A stretch of 64,000 nucleotides of DNA from Cryptomeria japonica (GCF_030272615.1 NC_081410.1:184807619-184871618), one strand, 5' to 3'; shown: positions 24,979 to 37,311, counted from the stretch's first letter. Notes: generated by a model not told the origin, from the sequence alone. Numbers and translations: made by a program.

Positions 24979-27245
24979 ATATGTGAGTATAATACACCTT
25001 TGACGAAATTAAATAATTGAATGGTGAGAGATAAACTTGTCATCAATTTGTTAGGAAAAGGGTGTTTGATTGAGGAGCATCCAATGGTGTAAAGACAATC
25101 TTTCATCACCCAAAATTATTAGATTTTTCTTTTATTTAGTAGTTCAATTTAGTTGTTTTGGAGCTCATTATGACATTTATGAGTTGTAGGACAATTAGAA
25201 GCTTGTAGTGACCAAAAAAAATCACCTACTAATTTTAGACTGTCAACCTACTTGGGTTTATATGGACATGAAAACTAAGCCCAAGGAGCAAAATCAAAAA
25301 ATAAAATGATTAGTGAAAAAATCATCGCAACATCCTACACCATTTGGAATATTTTAAAGTTTTCATCTCAATACCTTTCTCTAATAAAATTTCAAACTCA
25401 AAATTGAGGACCTTAGAAGCCTTGAAAATGTTTGAAATTTGGACAAATAGATCTTTAGATGTATTTGGTGATGTAGATCTCTTTGTGAGCTTTCTAATGA
25501 TATGTTATAATAGCAAATCAGATGCTCGAGTCAAAACTTGTGACTCTCAAAAGTTGTTGCACCAAAACTCAAGTTTCAATGAAAATCCATCTGGGCAAGA
25601 AAATGAATTGCTCGATTGTTGGATGCCCCTAAAAAAGAAAAAGTTACACTTTCTATAACTTGGTGCTAAATAAAAAGGTGATTAGAGGTTTACAAAGGGA
25701 GAGATCCATTCCTACAAATTGGGGCTTCAGATTGTGGAATTTTCTTAGAGAGTTGTTTTTCTTTGTAATGATATGAGCTCATGTGACTGTAGTGTGTAAT
25801 TTTCTGAATCTTGTAGTTCTCATTTCATTGGGATCTAATAGAAAACAAGTGTTCTTTATTGCTTTTTCTATTTATTCTATGTTGTTGTTAGGTGTTTAGG
25901 TTTGTAAGGGGAGTACCCTTCATCAGTGTTATACATTTTATGAAGGAAAAAATTATTTTAATATAAAATAAATATTGATTTGTAATGCATATGTAGTAAT
26001 GTGTTTAGCCACAATGAATATTTATTTGGGTTCACTTGTAAACTTGTATGTGACTTTAATTAAATATGAGAAAAATTATTTAATATTAAGAACATTTAGT
26101 ATCAAAAAGTAAATGTTTGGGGGCTTTGAAACATGGTTTTGTGTGATGTTGATTGTATAAAGTAAGTGTATGTCTAGTGGTTGAGATTAGTTGGTGGTTT
26201 GATTTTGTTGTCATTGAATTAGGTTCCCTAGTTGAGGGTATACATGAATCATGCATGGGATACATGTGATTAGATGCTTGGACAAATGGAAGATGTAGTG
26301 GAGGAGCTTGATGTTTTAGAAGTATTCATGGAAACTTTGTAAATATATTGTAACCTTTTCATTGCTAAATAGTATATCAAGTATGAATGTTTTTAGAGGT
26401 TGGATTTTTCTTATGGAAGGTTTTTTTACAAGGTATATACTATGTAATCTTGTGGCATGTCTTTTTTTTTGCATTATGACTAAATTTTGTAAGCTTACAT
26501 GCATGTTTTTCTTAGATAAGAAATGATTTGATCAATCTAATAATTTTTTTATATGAAAATAAAACAATATTTTATCACATTTCATAAAATTATCTTTCAA
26601 ACACAATTTCAAATTTTATTTCCCCACTTTCAAAATTTTTAATAATGATTTAAATATTAAACCATTTAATATTCTCCTCCCAATCCTCAAGGTGAACATG
26701 GGAATTTTATTTGGGCATAAAGAGGTTAAATCTTTCAATCTCAGTTTTAAATCTGTTAATCTGAACAACGTTTTCTGCAATAAAATTGCTAGGAAAAAAG
26801 GCCAAGTCAAAGAATTCAATCTTAAATTTAAAAATATAAATTGATTCATTAAATAAATAAAAATGTGTGTATGGCCAGGGTTTCAATTTAGGGACATGAA
26901 CTTGTTTTTCAGGTTAAAAATCAAATCTTCATTTCTACATTGACTAGAGCTTCAACTTTGCATGTGCTAGAAAAATAAAGTTAGAGGTAGACGAATGGAA
27001 AAATATATATTAAAAGCTCAATATTTGAACATAAATTGTCATACCAAACATTACATCTATACTTTCCCAAAAGGTGACAAACCTTAACAATGATATTTTT
27101 TTCCCTTGTGGAGACAAATTTCAGAACAATGTAATTAAAAGTAGTGAACACTATATGAGCTGTTAGAAGGTTGGTACAAATCAAATGAAATAATTAATTA
27201 TACGATGCAAAATATTCTTTTTTTAACAATTTTAAAAGAATTATG
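24979..27245. other. Unassigned AT-rich DNA with one open frame
   Basis: A frame at 25344-25658 is open for 104 codons but matches no family I know. The 25150-25950 stretch reads like the 3' UTR or LTR end of a decayed retroelement (a T-rich stretch, then TTTGTAATGATATG and GGGGAGTACCC). No LTR pair was found. The rest is AT-rich filler. Confidence 0.35.
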
Positions 27246-27769
27246 TAGGGGAAGTATATAATAGTTGTTATAGCTAACTTTACATATTCACAAATCTTAA
27301 ACGGTACATCGGATTCATTTTGACAATTATCTTCTAATTGTCTCCTTACTCAGCTTAACTACTTATAGCTATTGTTTGACTTTTGGTTAGTAACAATGCA
27401 CATTGTGGGATTTGTTATGCATGCAAGGGTCAAGAAGAGGTCATTTAAAAGTGTCATTTGATACCTATTTAAAGATGACCCAATAACTATGCACTACAAC
27501 CACCTCAAAATTTGCCAATACTTACAAACAAATTCCCCAATAGCCATGTGTTATGGGTACCTATAAAGTTTCACGACTCCTCCAATTAAAGTCTACAAAT
27601 TCTAACTACTGGGGGTACAAATGGGTGGCTATTGGCACAAGTGAGTTTAATTAATGGGCTTTAGTTACCATTTTTTTTCTTGTTCTTTAAAGTTAGTAAT
27701 TGGGGGCTTGGGTGAGCAAGGAGTGAATGATAATTGAAACATGAGTGGTGATTGGTGCTCTTCCCCTAT
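27246..27769. mobile_element. MITE copy A with TA target duplication
   Basis: The element proper is 27248-27767 (520 bp), starting GGGGAAG and ending CTTCCCC, with TA on each side. It shares much of its sequence with 27881-28368, such as ATAGCTAACTTT, TAACAATGCA, TGCAAGGGT, TAATGGGCTTTAG and TTGGTGCTCTTCCCC. It has no coding capacity. The TA duplication suggests the Tc1/mariner (Stowaway-like) class. Confidence 0.75.
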
Positions 27770-27815
27770 ATGAAAGAAGACTTATAGTTGAACATTCTCT
27801 AACAATTGTGATGAT

Positions 27816-28760
27816 ATTTGTTGATTTAATGTTTAATATTTTTAGTATTAGAGCACTAAAAGTTATGACTTAATTTGCTATGGGAAGTGTACTGGTAGCC
27901 ATTATAGCTAACTTTGTGCACCCACAAATTCTAAGCTGTACATTGGATTTAGACAATTTTTGTTGTTGTCTCCATATGCAACTTAAAACTACTTATAGTT
28001 ATTTTTCTATTTTTTGGGTAGTAACAATGCATGTTGTGGGATCCATTATGCGTGCAAGGGTAAAAAAGTACTTATTTCAAACTGTTGCTCAATACCTACT
28101 TAAAGATGTCCCAATAATCGTGCACTTAAAATTGTCAATACTTATAGACAAATGTCTTAGTACTCGTGCACAAATGTCTAGTAGCCATGGACAAATGGGC
28201 CAATTATGGTCTAAAAAAGCTAAAAAGTGAGCGGTTGTTGGTACATGTGAAATTTATTAATGGGCTTTTAGTTATCATTTTTTTTGGTTAAAATTTAGTA
28301 ACTGGGGGGTTGGGCGCACAAGGAGTGCACAGTTATTGAGACTATAACGACAATTAGTGCTCTTCCCCTAGTGTTGATCATCAATATTTATAATTAAGTG
28401 AGGTATATTCTTTAGATCTAAAAAGAAACAAATCATGTGATGTCACAATGATGCACCAATAAAATGTGATTTGATGCATAATTGTCTACCCTTTTTTTGG
28501 GTCTTTTTAGAGGACTTAACAAAAAGCATATTGATGCCACATCATTATTTGTGATGATGATCCAAAACCTTAATTATGCATTGGGGTCTTCCCAAATCAT
28601 TGACTATGAAAAATTAAGAGTGATTTGAAATTGGCACATATAATTTTTAGAGATGTAAACTTAAGATGCTCAACTATGAATCCTCTCCCTTGAATAAATA
28701 ATTATCATAACTTCATATATAAGAATACAATTACCTTCGAATGAAATATAATCTCAACCA
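27816..28760. repeat. Segmental duplication, unit 1 (carries MITE B)
   Basis: It is homologous to 28879-29460 in direct orientation. Shared blocks are TTTGTTGATTTAATG, GATCAT...TTTATA, TTAGATCTAAAA, GTCTACCCTTTT, GTCTTTTTAGA and TCACATATAATTTTT. Unit 1 contains MITE copy B, and unit 2 does not. Confidence 0.7.
27879..28370. mobile_element. MITE copy B with TA target duplication
   Basis: The element proper is 27881-28368 (488 bp), starting TGGGAAGTGTACT and ending AGTGCTCTTCCCC. The two ends are imperfect inverted repeats of about 26 bp, with GGGAAG and TTATAG blocks shared. The paralogous segment at 28943-28955 reads TGCTAGTTTTGAT and represents the empty site. This fixes the target duplication as TA. 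The 116-codon frame at 27880-28230 overlaps it and looks like chance. Confidence 0.82.
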
Positions 28761-28878
28761 ATAAAATAAACTGTTGGAGATCTAGAGTAGATTTCCACCA
28801 TTTTAAAATATTGGGCATTAGATCAACAAGTGCTATAACAATTGAAACATGCTCAACTATTGGGTCCCGACCCCTACT

Positions 28879-29460
28879 ATTTTGTTGATTTAATGTTCAA
28901 TATTTTTAGCACTATAATACTAGTAGTCGTGACTTTAAAGTTGCTAGTTTTGATCATGAGTATTTATATTTAAAGAGAAGTACTCCTTAGATCTAAAACA
29001 TAGTGAATGTAGAGGGCGGTGTCTATCCAACCAATTGAATGGCTGTTATCGAACACTTTTATTAAATAGCAAATGGGCCATTTTGTCAGCTAGATAGCCA
29101 TTTTGAATGTAGAGTTGATCATGAGTCCTTATAGTTAAATGAGATGTACTCCTTAGATCTAAAAGGTAGCAAACCATGTAATGTCACATCAACAAACCAA
29201 CAAAACATGATTTAATGCACAACTGTCTACCCTTTTCTTGAGTCTTTTTAGATGACTTAACAAAAAACATATTGGTATCACAACATAATATGATGAGGAT
29301 CCGAAACCTTAAGTATACATAGGATCTTGCCAAATCAGCCACTCTGAAAAATTAAGAACGATTTAAAATTGTCACATATAATTTTTTGGACATAAGACAT
29401 TCAACTACTGAATCCTTAGTGAATGATACAATTACTTTCAGATGAAATAATAATCTTACG
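28879..29460. repeat. Segmental duplication, unit 2 (empty-site copy)
   Basis: It is the paralogue of unit 1 without the MITE. It contains an internal direct duplication: GATCATGAGT at 28952 and 29117, CTCCTTAGATCTAAAA after each, and GAATGTAGAG at 29005 and 29105. The extra ~150 bp therefore arose by a local duplication. Confidence 0.65.
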
Positions 29461-32294
29461 AAGATCTACAGTACTTTTCCATCATTTTCTAAAGTTTACA
29501 GGTATAACAACCTTTCCGACCTTGATGCAGTGGCCCAAGGCCCTGAACATATAACTGAAAGCATTGTCGTGACAATGAGAGTGTGTGTCTTTTGGCGGCT
29601 AATGATAGAGACTAAAGTTGAAAGGGAGGTTGAATATTATTCTTTTCACTCTTCAGTAATTTCCCCACATCAATCCACTGAAGAATCCAAGGACTGATTA
29701 AAGATGGTGGGCTCTCCATCCGTAAAGTACAACGGTGTATTGTTCTCAGAAAATATCTCTAACTTTAATGATTCCTATATTATAGCTTAAGAAAAGAGGT
29801 GGCTCTGAATGCGGAAAGACCAAAATTCCAGCATAATCGAAAATAATTCCAAGAGTTTTGTGCCTCGCTGAGGTGATATAATTGCAGAGTTTGGATGACA
29901 ACATGCGGACAAATCTTTATTCCACCACCCTTGTTAGATTTTTAATATATGATGCATCAAACTCTCTTCAAATATCGCTTGATCTTTATAAATTTAATAT
30001 GATGCATTGAACTCTTTTCAAATATCTCTTGTTAGAATTTTCTAACTTTTAGTGTTCCAATCGGAGTGTTTACACTTAGCAATTAGTCTTCCATTGTTTG
30101 ATGATAGCAATCTCTTGGTGCATATTTACATTAGTAGTAATATTTACTTAGTATTAATTTAGATATTTTTTTATCTAGTTGTCATATAAGTTGACCTCTA
30201 TCTAGGTAGGATGGCGGGAAGATTTCAAAATTTTCTTGATTCTTAGGATGGCTATAACGAAGCACCATCTCTACTTGTCTTTATGTTTGGATGATCCATA
30301 GTTATATTGGATTTTGGCATGGAATAAAAATGTTGAGCTTGTCGTTCGTAATATATCATGTACTTCCAATTATAAGTATGAGGGCTCATAATAAAGGGAG
30401 AGAGCACATTGGTTCACTTGTAGTCATAGGGAACTGTGATCAAAGATAAAGCAGTTGTAGCAAAGGAGGTGGTCAAGGTGGTGGACATCATGAAAGAGGA
30501 AGCGACGATGCTACAGTTGCACATGTAGCAAAAGAGCATGACAGGAGTGTGTTTATATTGAATGAGAGACCACAAGGCCAACAATACAATCATGCGTTAC
30601 TTGTGGATTGTATGGTAGCATCTAGTAGAATAGAGTAATGGTCAAATGATGGGAGGCTATAAAGGTGAAAATGTGGTTGTAGAAGGTTGGTTGGTAATGT
30701 GGACGAGTGAGTAAAAGGTAATGAGTTTGTTGCATATTTGTGACGTACATGGGAAAATTGAGGAAGAAACCAACTAACCACTAGAGGGTAGTGGAAGAGT
30801 GGCAAAGGAAAAGTCATGATTGAGGAAGAGATGTTATGAGCAATGAGAGTGGTAGCTAAGAGGCTATAAGACTAGCACGACAACCATGTTTAGGCAATTG
30901 AATTAATATAAGGAGAAATTTGGAAAAGGAAACAAGTAGTGACAACATTGAAGAGGCTTGTCAAGAAAATGGACAATGGCGACAAAAATGGATATGCCAT
31001 GAAAAATGAAGGTCAATGTTTAATGTTTTGTCTAGGTGAATGATGGTGGACCATTGAGTGTGTTTGGAAACAATGATAGACCACAAAACATGGAAAAAGA
31101 TTAGCATTTAATGGTGTGATTGAATTATAGATGGTAAGGATGATGTGGAGGTCATGGAGTGCACATACTAATGGCGCAAGGATGGCACATAGGTGTACAA
31201 ATGAAGTGTAGTACATTGATTGGAGACCATTTGTACCTTGACAATATTAATGAAGGATCAAATATGCACAAGAGAATAATCATACATGATCTCACGAAAA
31301 TTTGGGCATAGATTTGACATTGAATACAAAATTGGCACACATGGTAGAGGTAGTTGAGTTTGAAATAATCAAATATATAGGTAGGATCTAAGGAAAGTGA
31401 TGGGTAGAGAAGACGTTTCTAAAGAAGGCACGTGGAGATTTTGTGGAGAGAACACAAAAATCAAAGAAGGGGAGTTGGCACATTATATAAGTGGGAGAAG
31501 AGATAATAGAACAAATAGGAGATCAATCAACCAAGATTTGAGGGAAGAATGACTGGTAGCATCACATAGAGGAAAAATCCAAGACGAGACCAATTGGCTA
31601 AGATACTGTAGAAGGAGAAAGAATGTGAGAAATCTAGAGAGACAATTCATAATAGAGGTAGAATTCATAAATTTCAATGGAAAGCAAGAGTGTGAAAGTC
31701 ATGAGTGGTTAGGTACAAATGAGAGGGGCATAATGACCTTGAGGAGTTCAAGCTGCAATTGAGAATAAATAAAATTCCCATAAGAAGTTGAGAAAATGTG
31801 CTAACAAGGGAGAGAGGTTGAGAGCATACCAAAGAGGGAGAAGATCACATATGAGACCAAAGTGGTAATGTAAAAGAGAGAAGGAAAAAAATTGTGAGGG
31901 TGTAGTTACATGAGGGAGAATCTACATGCAAGAAGTAAGGTTGTGTGGTGAGGAGTGAAATGAATGTTTGAGAGTGAAGGTCTAACCAAGGATTTGAATG
32001 TGTGTATGTGTGAGAGACAACAAGGGATGAAAAAGTCCTTACATGTAAAGGATTGATATTTGAATGAAGTTAAAACTATTATTTTATTTACTAATCAAAG
32101 AGTGTCCATGTATGTGTTGTTGAGTGCATGAATATTTAGGTTTCTATTGTTGTGTTTGAGTATTTACATGTATTTACCTATAATACAATATAGGTAATAT
32201 AAATTATATTATATATTATATTATATAAGTATGATATTACATATAATAATATGATATATTATAAAAATAACAATTTGATGGATTTCTACAAGGG
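29461..32294. other. Unassigned DNA, purine-rich in its second half
   Basis: From about 30420 to 32030 the + strand is rich in A and G (GGAGATG, GAGAGAG), with no long frame on either strand and no recognisable motif. It may be a decayed LTR element. 32160-32290 is a TATAT-rich AT tract next to the solo LTR. No gene is seen. Confidence 0.4.
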
Positions 32295-32299
32295 ATTAT
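32295..32299. repeat. Target-site duplication ATTAT, left copy (solo LTR)
   Basis: ATTAT precedes the TG at 32300, and the same bases follow the LTR at 33665-33669. The sequence is AT-rich, so chance agreement is possible, but the position is exact on both sides. Confidence 0.7.
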
Positions 32300-33664
32300 T
32301 GATGAAATAACTCTGATTCTGGGTAGACAACTGAGAGGGGGGGGGGTGAATCAATTGTCACGCAAACTCACACAAATTAAACTTAAATTCTAATATGATT
32401 GTTAACCATGGAAGCATGAATCAACAACACATCAAGAACACGCATAACACTAAGTTTTTTGACATGGAAAACCCAGTTAAGGGAAAAACCATGGTGGGAA
32501 CCTACCCACAATATGATGATACTTTATTAGAAGTATATGAAATATTACAATGGGTAATGCACATGCAATCAGGCACGCTTCCTAGAGACCACTTCTCAAA
32601 AATAACAAAGGGCTACAAACCAGGGAAGACTCATTGTCTTACAAACAAATTTGGATTACATTCGGAAGATCATGAACTGATAGAATAACATATCCTAATG
32701 TCTGGTTACAATTTCAGTTAAGCACATAAACAACTTCTCTTCACTCTTCTTCTCTACCTCTAAAAGATGTATACATTATTTGCTCATACACTTCTGATTC
32801 TCATCCATACACTTACACAATTACAAAGATATTACATCTATTTATATATGACATCAACCTCATCAAGGTCGGCTCAACACATTTCACCTAATTACAAAAA
32901 ATATAATCACACACACTAAAAATTAAAATGTAGACCAAACAAGTTTAGCTAAGAAATAGCATAGACCAATATCACACGCCTCAAATATGAAACACCTCAA
33001 AGAATTAAGTCTCAAGCATCTACAACACGCTACAATAATCATGGAAGACCAAAACAATGAAGAACACCAACACAATGTAGAAAATCATAAATTACGCACA
33101 CAACAATCAATGCAGACCACCAACAAAAAAGACACATGATCCAGAAACATCCACAAGCATCATGAATCACCACTGCAACATCTGCAACAACTCCAATTAC
33201 TAAAATCATATCATCATTATAATGAACTTCAAGAACATTAACTGCAACGACTGTCAACCTAGAAAAATATCTTGTGGAGCTCTAAACCATGATCCATCTG
33301 AATTGAAGACACGCATCAACATCCCAAATATTCCTCCAAATCCGTAAATCAAGATATTACAATGCGGAGCAATGCAAATCAAATTACCGACATTTTGCCA
33401 TCACTAGACAATAGAAAAACTAGCTACAACATCGATAACCATAACTCAAATCTTCACGTAGACCTCTGCAAATTGTATTGAATCATCTATACGCAATCCT
33501 CTACAAACCCTTTAATCTGCAAACACTAAACATCAACATGCTGAACAAACCATACTTCACTACAACATTGTCACATATAGAGAAATATGTTGACATCAAT
33601 GACAACGCCTCTCAGATATATCATTGAAACACATATTTGCAACAATCACTCCAAACATCCAATA
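32300..33664 (-). mobile_element. Solo Copia LTR (1365 bp)
   Basis: It starts TGATGAAATAA and ends CATCCAATA (expected ...CAACA, with one transition). It contains the family signature GAGAGGGGGGGGGGTGAATC near its left end, CCATGGTGGGAACCTACC at about 32489, and a probable - strand TATA box at 32838-32848. Its length equals that of the split LTR of element 4 once element 3 is removed, and the sequence is similar, so both belong to one family. The 97-codon frame 32395-32688 is a shadow. Confidence 0.8.
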
Positions 33665-33669
33665 ATTAT
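33665..33669. repeat. Target-site duplication ATTAT, right copy (solo LTR)
   Basis: It matches 32295-32299. No polypurine tract follows, which supports a solo LTR rather than the end of a longer element. Confidence 0.7.
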
Positions 33670-33686
33670 TATATCATATTAATTAT

Positions 33687-34423
33687 TGTAGACAACTAAA
33701 ATTGTCCTAGCTTGATTAAATAAGTATTTTATTTATTTAATTAATTCAATTATCTTCTTCTAGCCCTTTCCCTATTTAAACAATTTTATTTATTTATTTA
33801 AATTATTCTTTCCCTAAATTAAATGGTCTCACTTCCTTTACAAGTTAAATAAATCTTTATTTAATTAATTAATTCATTAGCTTTTTCTCTTCTATGACAT
33901 GAGTCATTTATCTTTTAATTTTCCTCTAGCTACCCCCTTCATTATTTTATTATTTTTTAAACTACCCTCTTATCATTTTATCATTTTCTCTACCTACGCT
34001 TTAGTCCTAGTTTACCATGTATCTTTTCACCTCTTAATCTTATCCCTCTATTTTGTAAAGTGTCTTCTATATAAGAGGATTCTTTTATCCTTCTAATTCT
34101 AATACATTTACCAACCTGATATGTTTATCAATATTTATTGTGATCAAGTGACTTTGCAACCACAATTTGTTCTTTGTTGAGCTCTTGTGCACACTACAAA
34201 ATCTGAGAGAAAATATATCAAACAAGATCAATGGAGAGATGAGACAATGGAGATCAAACCCTACTTGGCATGTGAATGGTATTATTTTTTCAATTTGTTA
34301 ATTTGCATGTCCTTGGGTTTCTTCATTGGTGTATGGTGAATATTTTATTGTAGAACTAGGGTTTGTTGTGGTTGGATGTTTTGTGTTTTTGCAATAGTTT
34401 ATCATCATTTTTTTCACCATACA
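33687..34423 (+). repeat. Gypsy-type LTR (5' LTR of a truncated element)
   Basis: It starts TGTAGACAACTAAAATTGTCC and ends CACCATACA, 737 bp, with T-rich internal sequence. What follows, TATTTTGGCTCGCTCAGTGGGAC, has the look of the primer-site region after many plant Gypsy LTRs (TTTTGGC..GCC..GTGGGAC). No second LTR is visible, so the family call is by pattern. Confidence 0.6.
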
Positions 34424-34887
34424 TATTTTGGCTCGCTCAGTGGGACATAGATTTCTATTAGATCTATGTTTTTCTTTTTTCTTTTGCAAGTTTTTTCTAA
34501 TCCTATATTGTTTTGTAAAACAATTTGGAGACTAACCTTGTGCAACTAAGGTTTTCGACAAAAGAGTGGGGATTTGGAAAGATTTGATATATCTCACAAA
34601 TGGCTAGGAATTTTTGCATAAATATTTTTTGCAGATTTGGAATGGTATGAAGAGTGTTCAATTTGAAAATCAATTTTTTTGGATCAAGTTAGAATTATTT
34701 ATGATTTTTCATTAAATATTAATTTTGAGAGTAAATTGGCAAATTCTTTGGATTTTCTTAGCTTTCTAGAAATATCTCAAAATTATACAAGGGGTCTATT
34801 CTTTATTATTTTAATTTGGATGCAAAATAAATTGTGAAAAATCAAATCTTTGGAAATTAGGGTTTTGCAATAATTTGATCATATCTC
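34424..34887 (+). other. Primer-site region and leader of the truncated Gypsy-type element
   Basis: The primer-site-like sequence is at about 34427-34446. The rest is an AT-rich leader without a frame. It breaks off at about 34887, where - strand Copia pol of element 4 begins, so the rest of this element and of element 4's pol were lost at the junction. Confidence 0.5.
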
Positions 34888-35881
34888 ACAAACGGCTGAG
34901 AAGATCTCTCACAATCTGAGTAGAACTTATCTTAACAATGTTACCAAAGTTCACATGACACATCCTTCTATGCCACAACCAACTTTCATCAATTTGAGCA
35001 ATCAGACATCTTTTACCGACATTATTTAAATGAAAGATATTACCTTTAGTCTCTTTACTTGATGCAATCTCAATTCCGAAGCTACCCAAGATTCTACACT
35101 TGCCATTCTTGAATTGTAGATCATATCCCTTGTCAACCATTTGTCCAACACTCAAAATATTATGCTTTAGACACTCTACATACAAGACATCATCAATATT
35201 GTGCTTACCATCAAGAGAAATGGATCCTTTATCATCACCAAACTTTACAACTCCATCTTCATGCTTTTCCAAACTCAAAAATTTTCTCTTATCACCTATC
35301 ATATGATGAGAGCATCCGCTATCTGTCACCCATTCATCTTTCTTTTCAACTTGTGCAACCAAAGCTCTTTCCACATCCATGCAACTTGCAGAGTCAGTAG
35401 GCATTGGATCATCTTCCTTGATATAAATAAACACATATTCATTATCACATATATTTCCTTTATCAAATTCATCATTTGACAAACCATCATCAGTAACATA
35501 ATAACATTTCTTCTAAAATTTAGGCTTGAAAGTTTTTCTAGGAACTCTTTTGAGACACCTTGAGGAAAAATGACCTATTTTATTGCAAGAAAAATATTTA
35601 AGAGGTGATTCTCCTTCATAGTTACAAACTCCTTTGGGTAATGTTTTGGCAATAAGTGCTTCAAGATCCTCAAGATCTCACTCTTCTTCTTCAATTTCCT
35701 TTCTCTCCTTCTCATAGCTAGACACCCACCTTGAAGAAATTTCTCCCAGATCATATATCTACTTATCCTTTCTGGAAATAGTAGCTTTGAATGCAAATTA
35801 TACCTTAGGAAGAGAATCACCAATTTAATTTTATCAAAGGCTAAAAGCTTACCAATCAACATGTCTCTCGTTACATCTTTC
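34888..35881 (-). pseudogene. Element 4 (Copia): late gag, protease and pre-integrase fragment
   Basis: It reads from 35881 leftwards. TRDMLIGKLLAF continues the gag of 42140-42671. A zinc-knuckle relic (CNKIGHFSSRC type) lies near 35550-35590. The protease keeps a canonical active site in DEWVTDSGCSHHM at about 35320, and the pre-integrase region shows ESWLWHRRMCHVNFG. A 198-codon stretch (35482-34886) is open. It ends abruptly at about 34888; integrase core, reverse transcriptase and RNase H are missing. Confidence 0.85.
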
Positions 35882-36670
35882 TATTGGATATTAGAGTTGT
35901 TGGAATGTGTTGTTGTCATTGATGTCAACATATTCCTAGGTTGTAGAGAATTGGTTTGTTGTAGAGAGTTGGTTTGGGTGATCTATTGCAAAAGTGTTGA
36001 TGCAGTTTATTGGGTTTTGAGATGCTTATATCTAGTTGATTCGGTATGATTTTCATGATGCTATAAGGTGATATGATCGAGTTGTGTGGTCTAGCATGTG
36101 GACTAGTTTTTTAGTGTTTTGTGTTGCAAAGTTGTGGCATTTGATTCATATTGCTCCAGAATGATGATATATTGAGTTGTGGATTTTGGAGAGTGTTTGG
36201 GACATTCATGTATGTTCTTAGATCAGATGGTTCATGATCTGGAACTTTGCAAGTGTATCTTTTAGTTTGTCAGTTAGTGTTCTTAAGCTCTGGTGATGAT
36301 GTTAATGATGATTCTTATTATCCAAGTTGTTACAAAAATTGCAGTGGAATTCATGTTGCTTTTTAATGTTCTCTGATTATGTCATATACATTTTGGTGGT
36401 CCGCATTGATCATGGTGTGTGTTAATGAATATTTTATTGGTCTGGTGATATTCTTCGTGTTATGCGACATATTCAATGGTGTAGTGTGTTGTAGATGATC
36501 TTGGAGAATTATTTGGCGATGTTGTATGTTCAAGGATTTGATTTGGGTCTATACTATGTTCTTTCCGACACTGTATTGGTCCATTTATGGATTTAGATAT
36601 CGTGTGATGTAATTTTGTAATTAGATCTTATGTGTTGAGCTTACCTTAAGGACCTAAGGTTGATGATTTG

Positions 36671-36678
36671 TATAAATA
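36671..36678 (+). promoter_or_regulatory. Probable TATA box (element 5, 5' LTR)
   Basis: TATAAATA lies in the middle of the LTR. The other LTR has CATAAATA at the equivalent place, so it is altered there. Confidence 0.45.
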
Positions 36679-36909
36679 GGTGATGTAATCATATAATTTG
36701 TGTGTCTCTAGTTGTGTTTATGATGTGAGAGTATATTGTATGTGTGAACAAGTGAATCTATCATTTGGATGTGTGGAAGAGAAAAGAAAATTGTGTAGAT
36801 AGTGTGCTTAACCGGAACTGTAATTGGGCATTTGGGGATGCTATTCTTTCAGTTCATGTAATCCAGATTGTTGTCTGATCTTTGTAAGGCAATGAGCCTT
36901 CCCAGGGTT

Positions 36910-36994
36910 GTAACTGTAGACGTATAAAAATGACCATATTCCTAAATGAATATTTTATGTTCATTTCTCTATTTGATTAAATCGCATACAGTAA
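36910..36994. repeat. 81-bp insertion in the 5' LTR of element 5
   Basis: The 3' LTR runs straight from GGGTTGTA into GCCCT (about 41831). Here the equivalent point holds 81 extra bases (36914-36994), and GTAA occurs at both edges (36910-36913 and 36991-36994), as if a short element with a 4-bp duplication had inserted. There is no inverted-repeat end that I can see. Confidence 0.55.
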
Positions 36995-37299
36995 CCCTAT
37001 GTTGTTTTGAGCAATGAGATCTAGGAAGTGTGTCTGAATGCATGTGCATTCCCCATTGTAATGTTTTCACATACTACTGAAGAGTATCATCTTATTGTGG
37101 GTACGTTCCCATCGTAGATTTTCCCTTAACCGAGTATTCCACGTAAAAAATCTATGAGTTATGTGTGTTGTTGATGTGGTGATTATTTTTGTTATTGTTG
37201 TTCATGATCATATCTAAAGTTGTGATTAATTTGGTTGAGTTTGGTGAAAATTGATTCACCCCCCTCTCTCAGTTTTCCTATTGCTTTGCTGCCAACAAT

Positions 37300-37311
37300 T
37301 GGTATTAGAGC
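37300..37311 (+). other. Primer binding site of element 5
   Basis: TGGTATTAGAGC follows the LTR by two bases. It differs by one transition from the initiator methionine tRNA complement. Confidence 0.85.

Larger units (their letters stand above)
35882..37297 (+). repeat. 5' LTR of element 5
   Basis: It starts TATTGGATATTAGAG (expected TG; one G-to-A change) and ends TTTGCTGCCAACA. It is 1416 bp, longer than its partner mainly because of an 81-bp insertion at 36914-36994. It ends with TGATTCACCCCCCTCTCTC, the + strand form of the shared U5 signature. Confidence 0.9.

Noticed and set aside
27880-28230. 116-codon frame as a gene
   Set aside because: It lies within MITE copy B and is not kept in copy A.
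32300-34887. Reading 32300-33664 as the 3' LTR of element 4
   Set aside because: It has ATTAT on both sides and no polypurine tract next to it, and the DNA to its right is a Gypsy-type LTR. A solo LTR explains it better.
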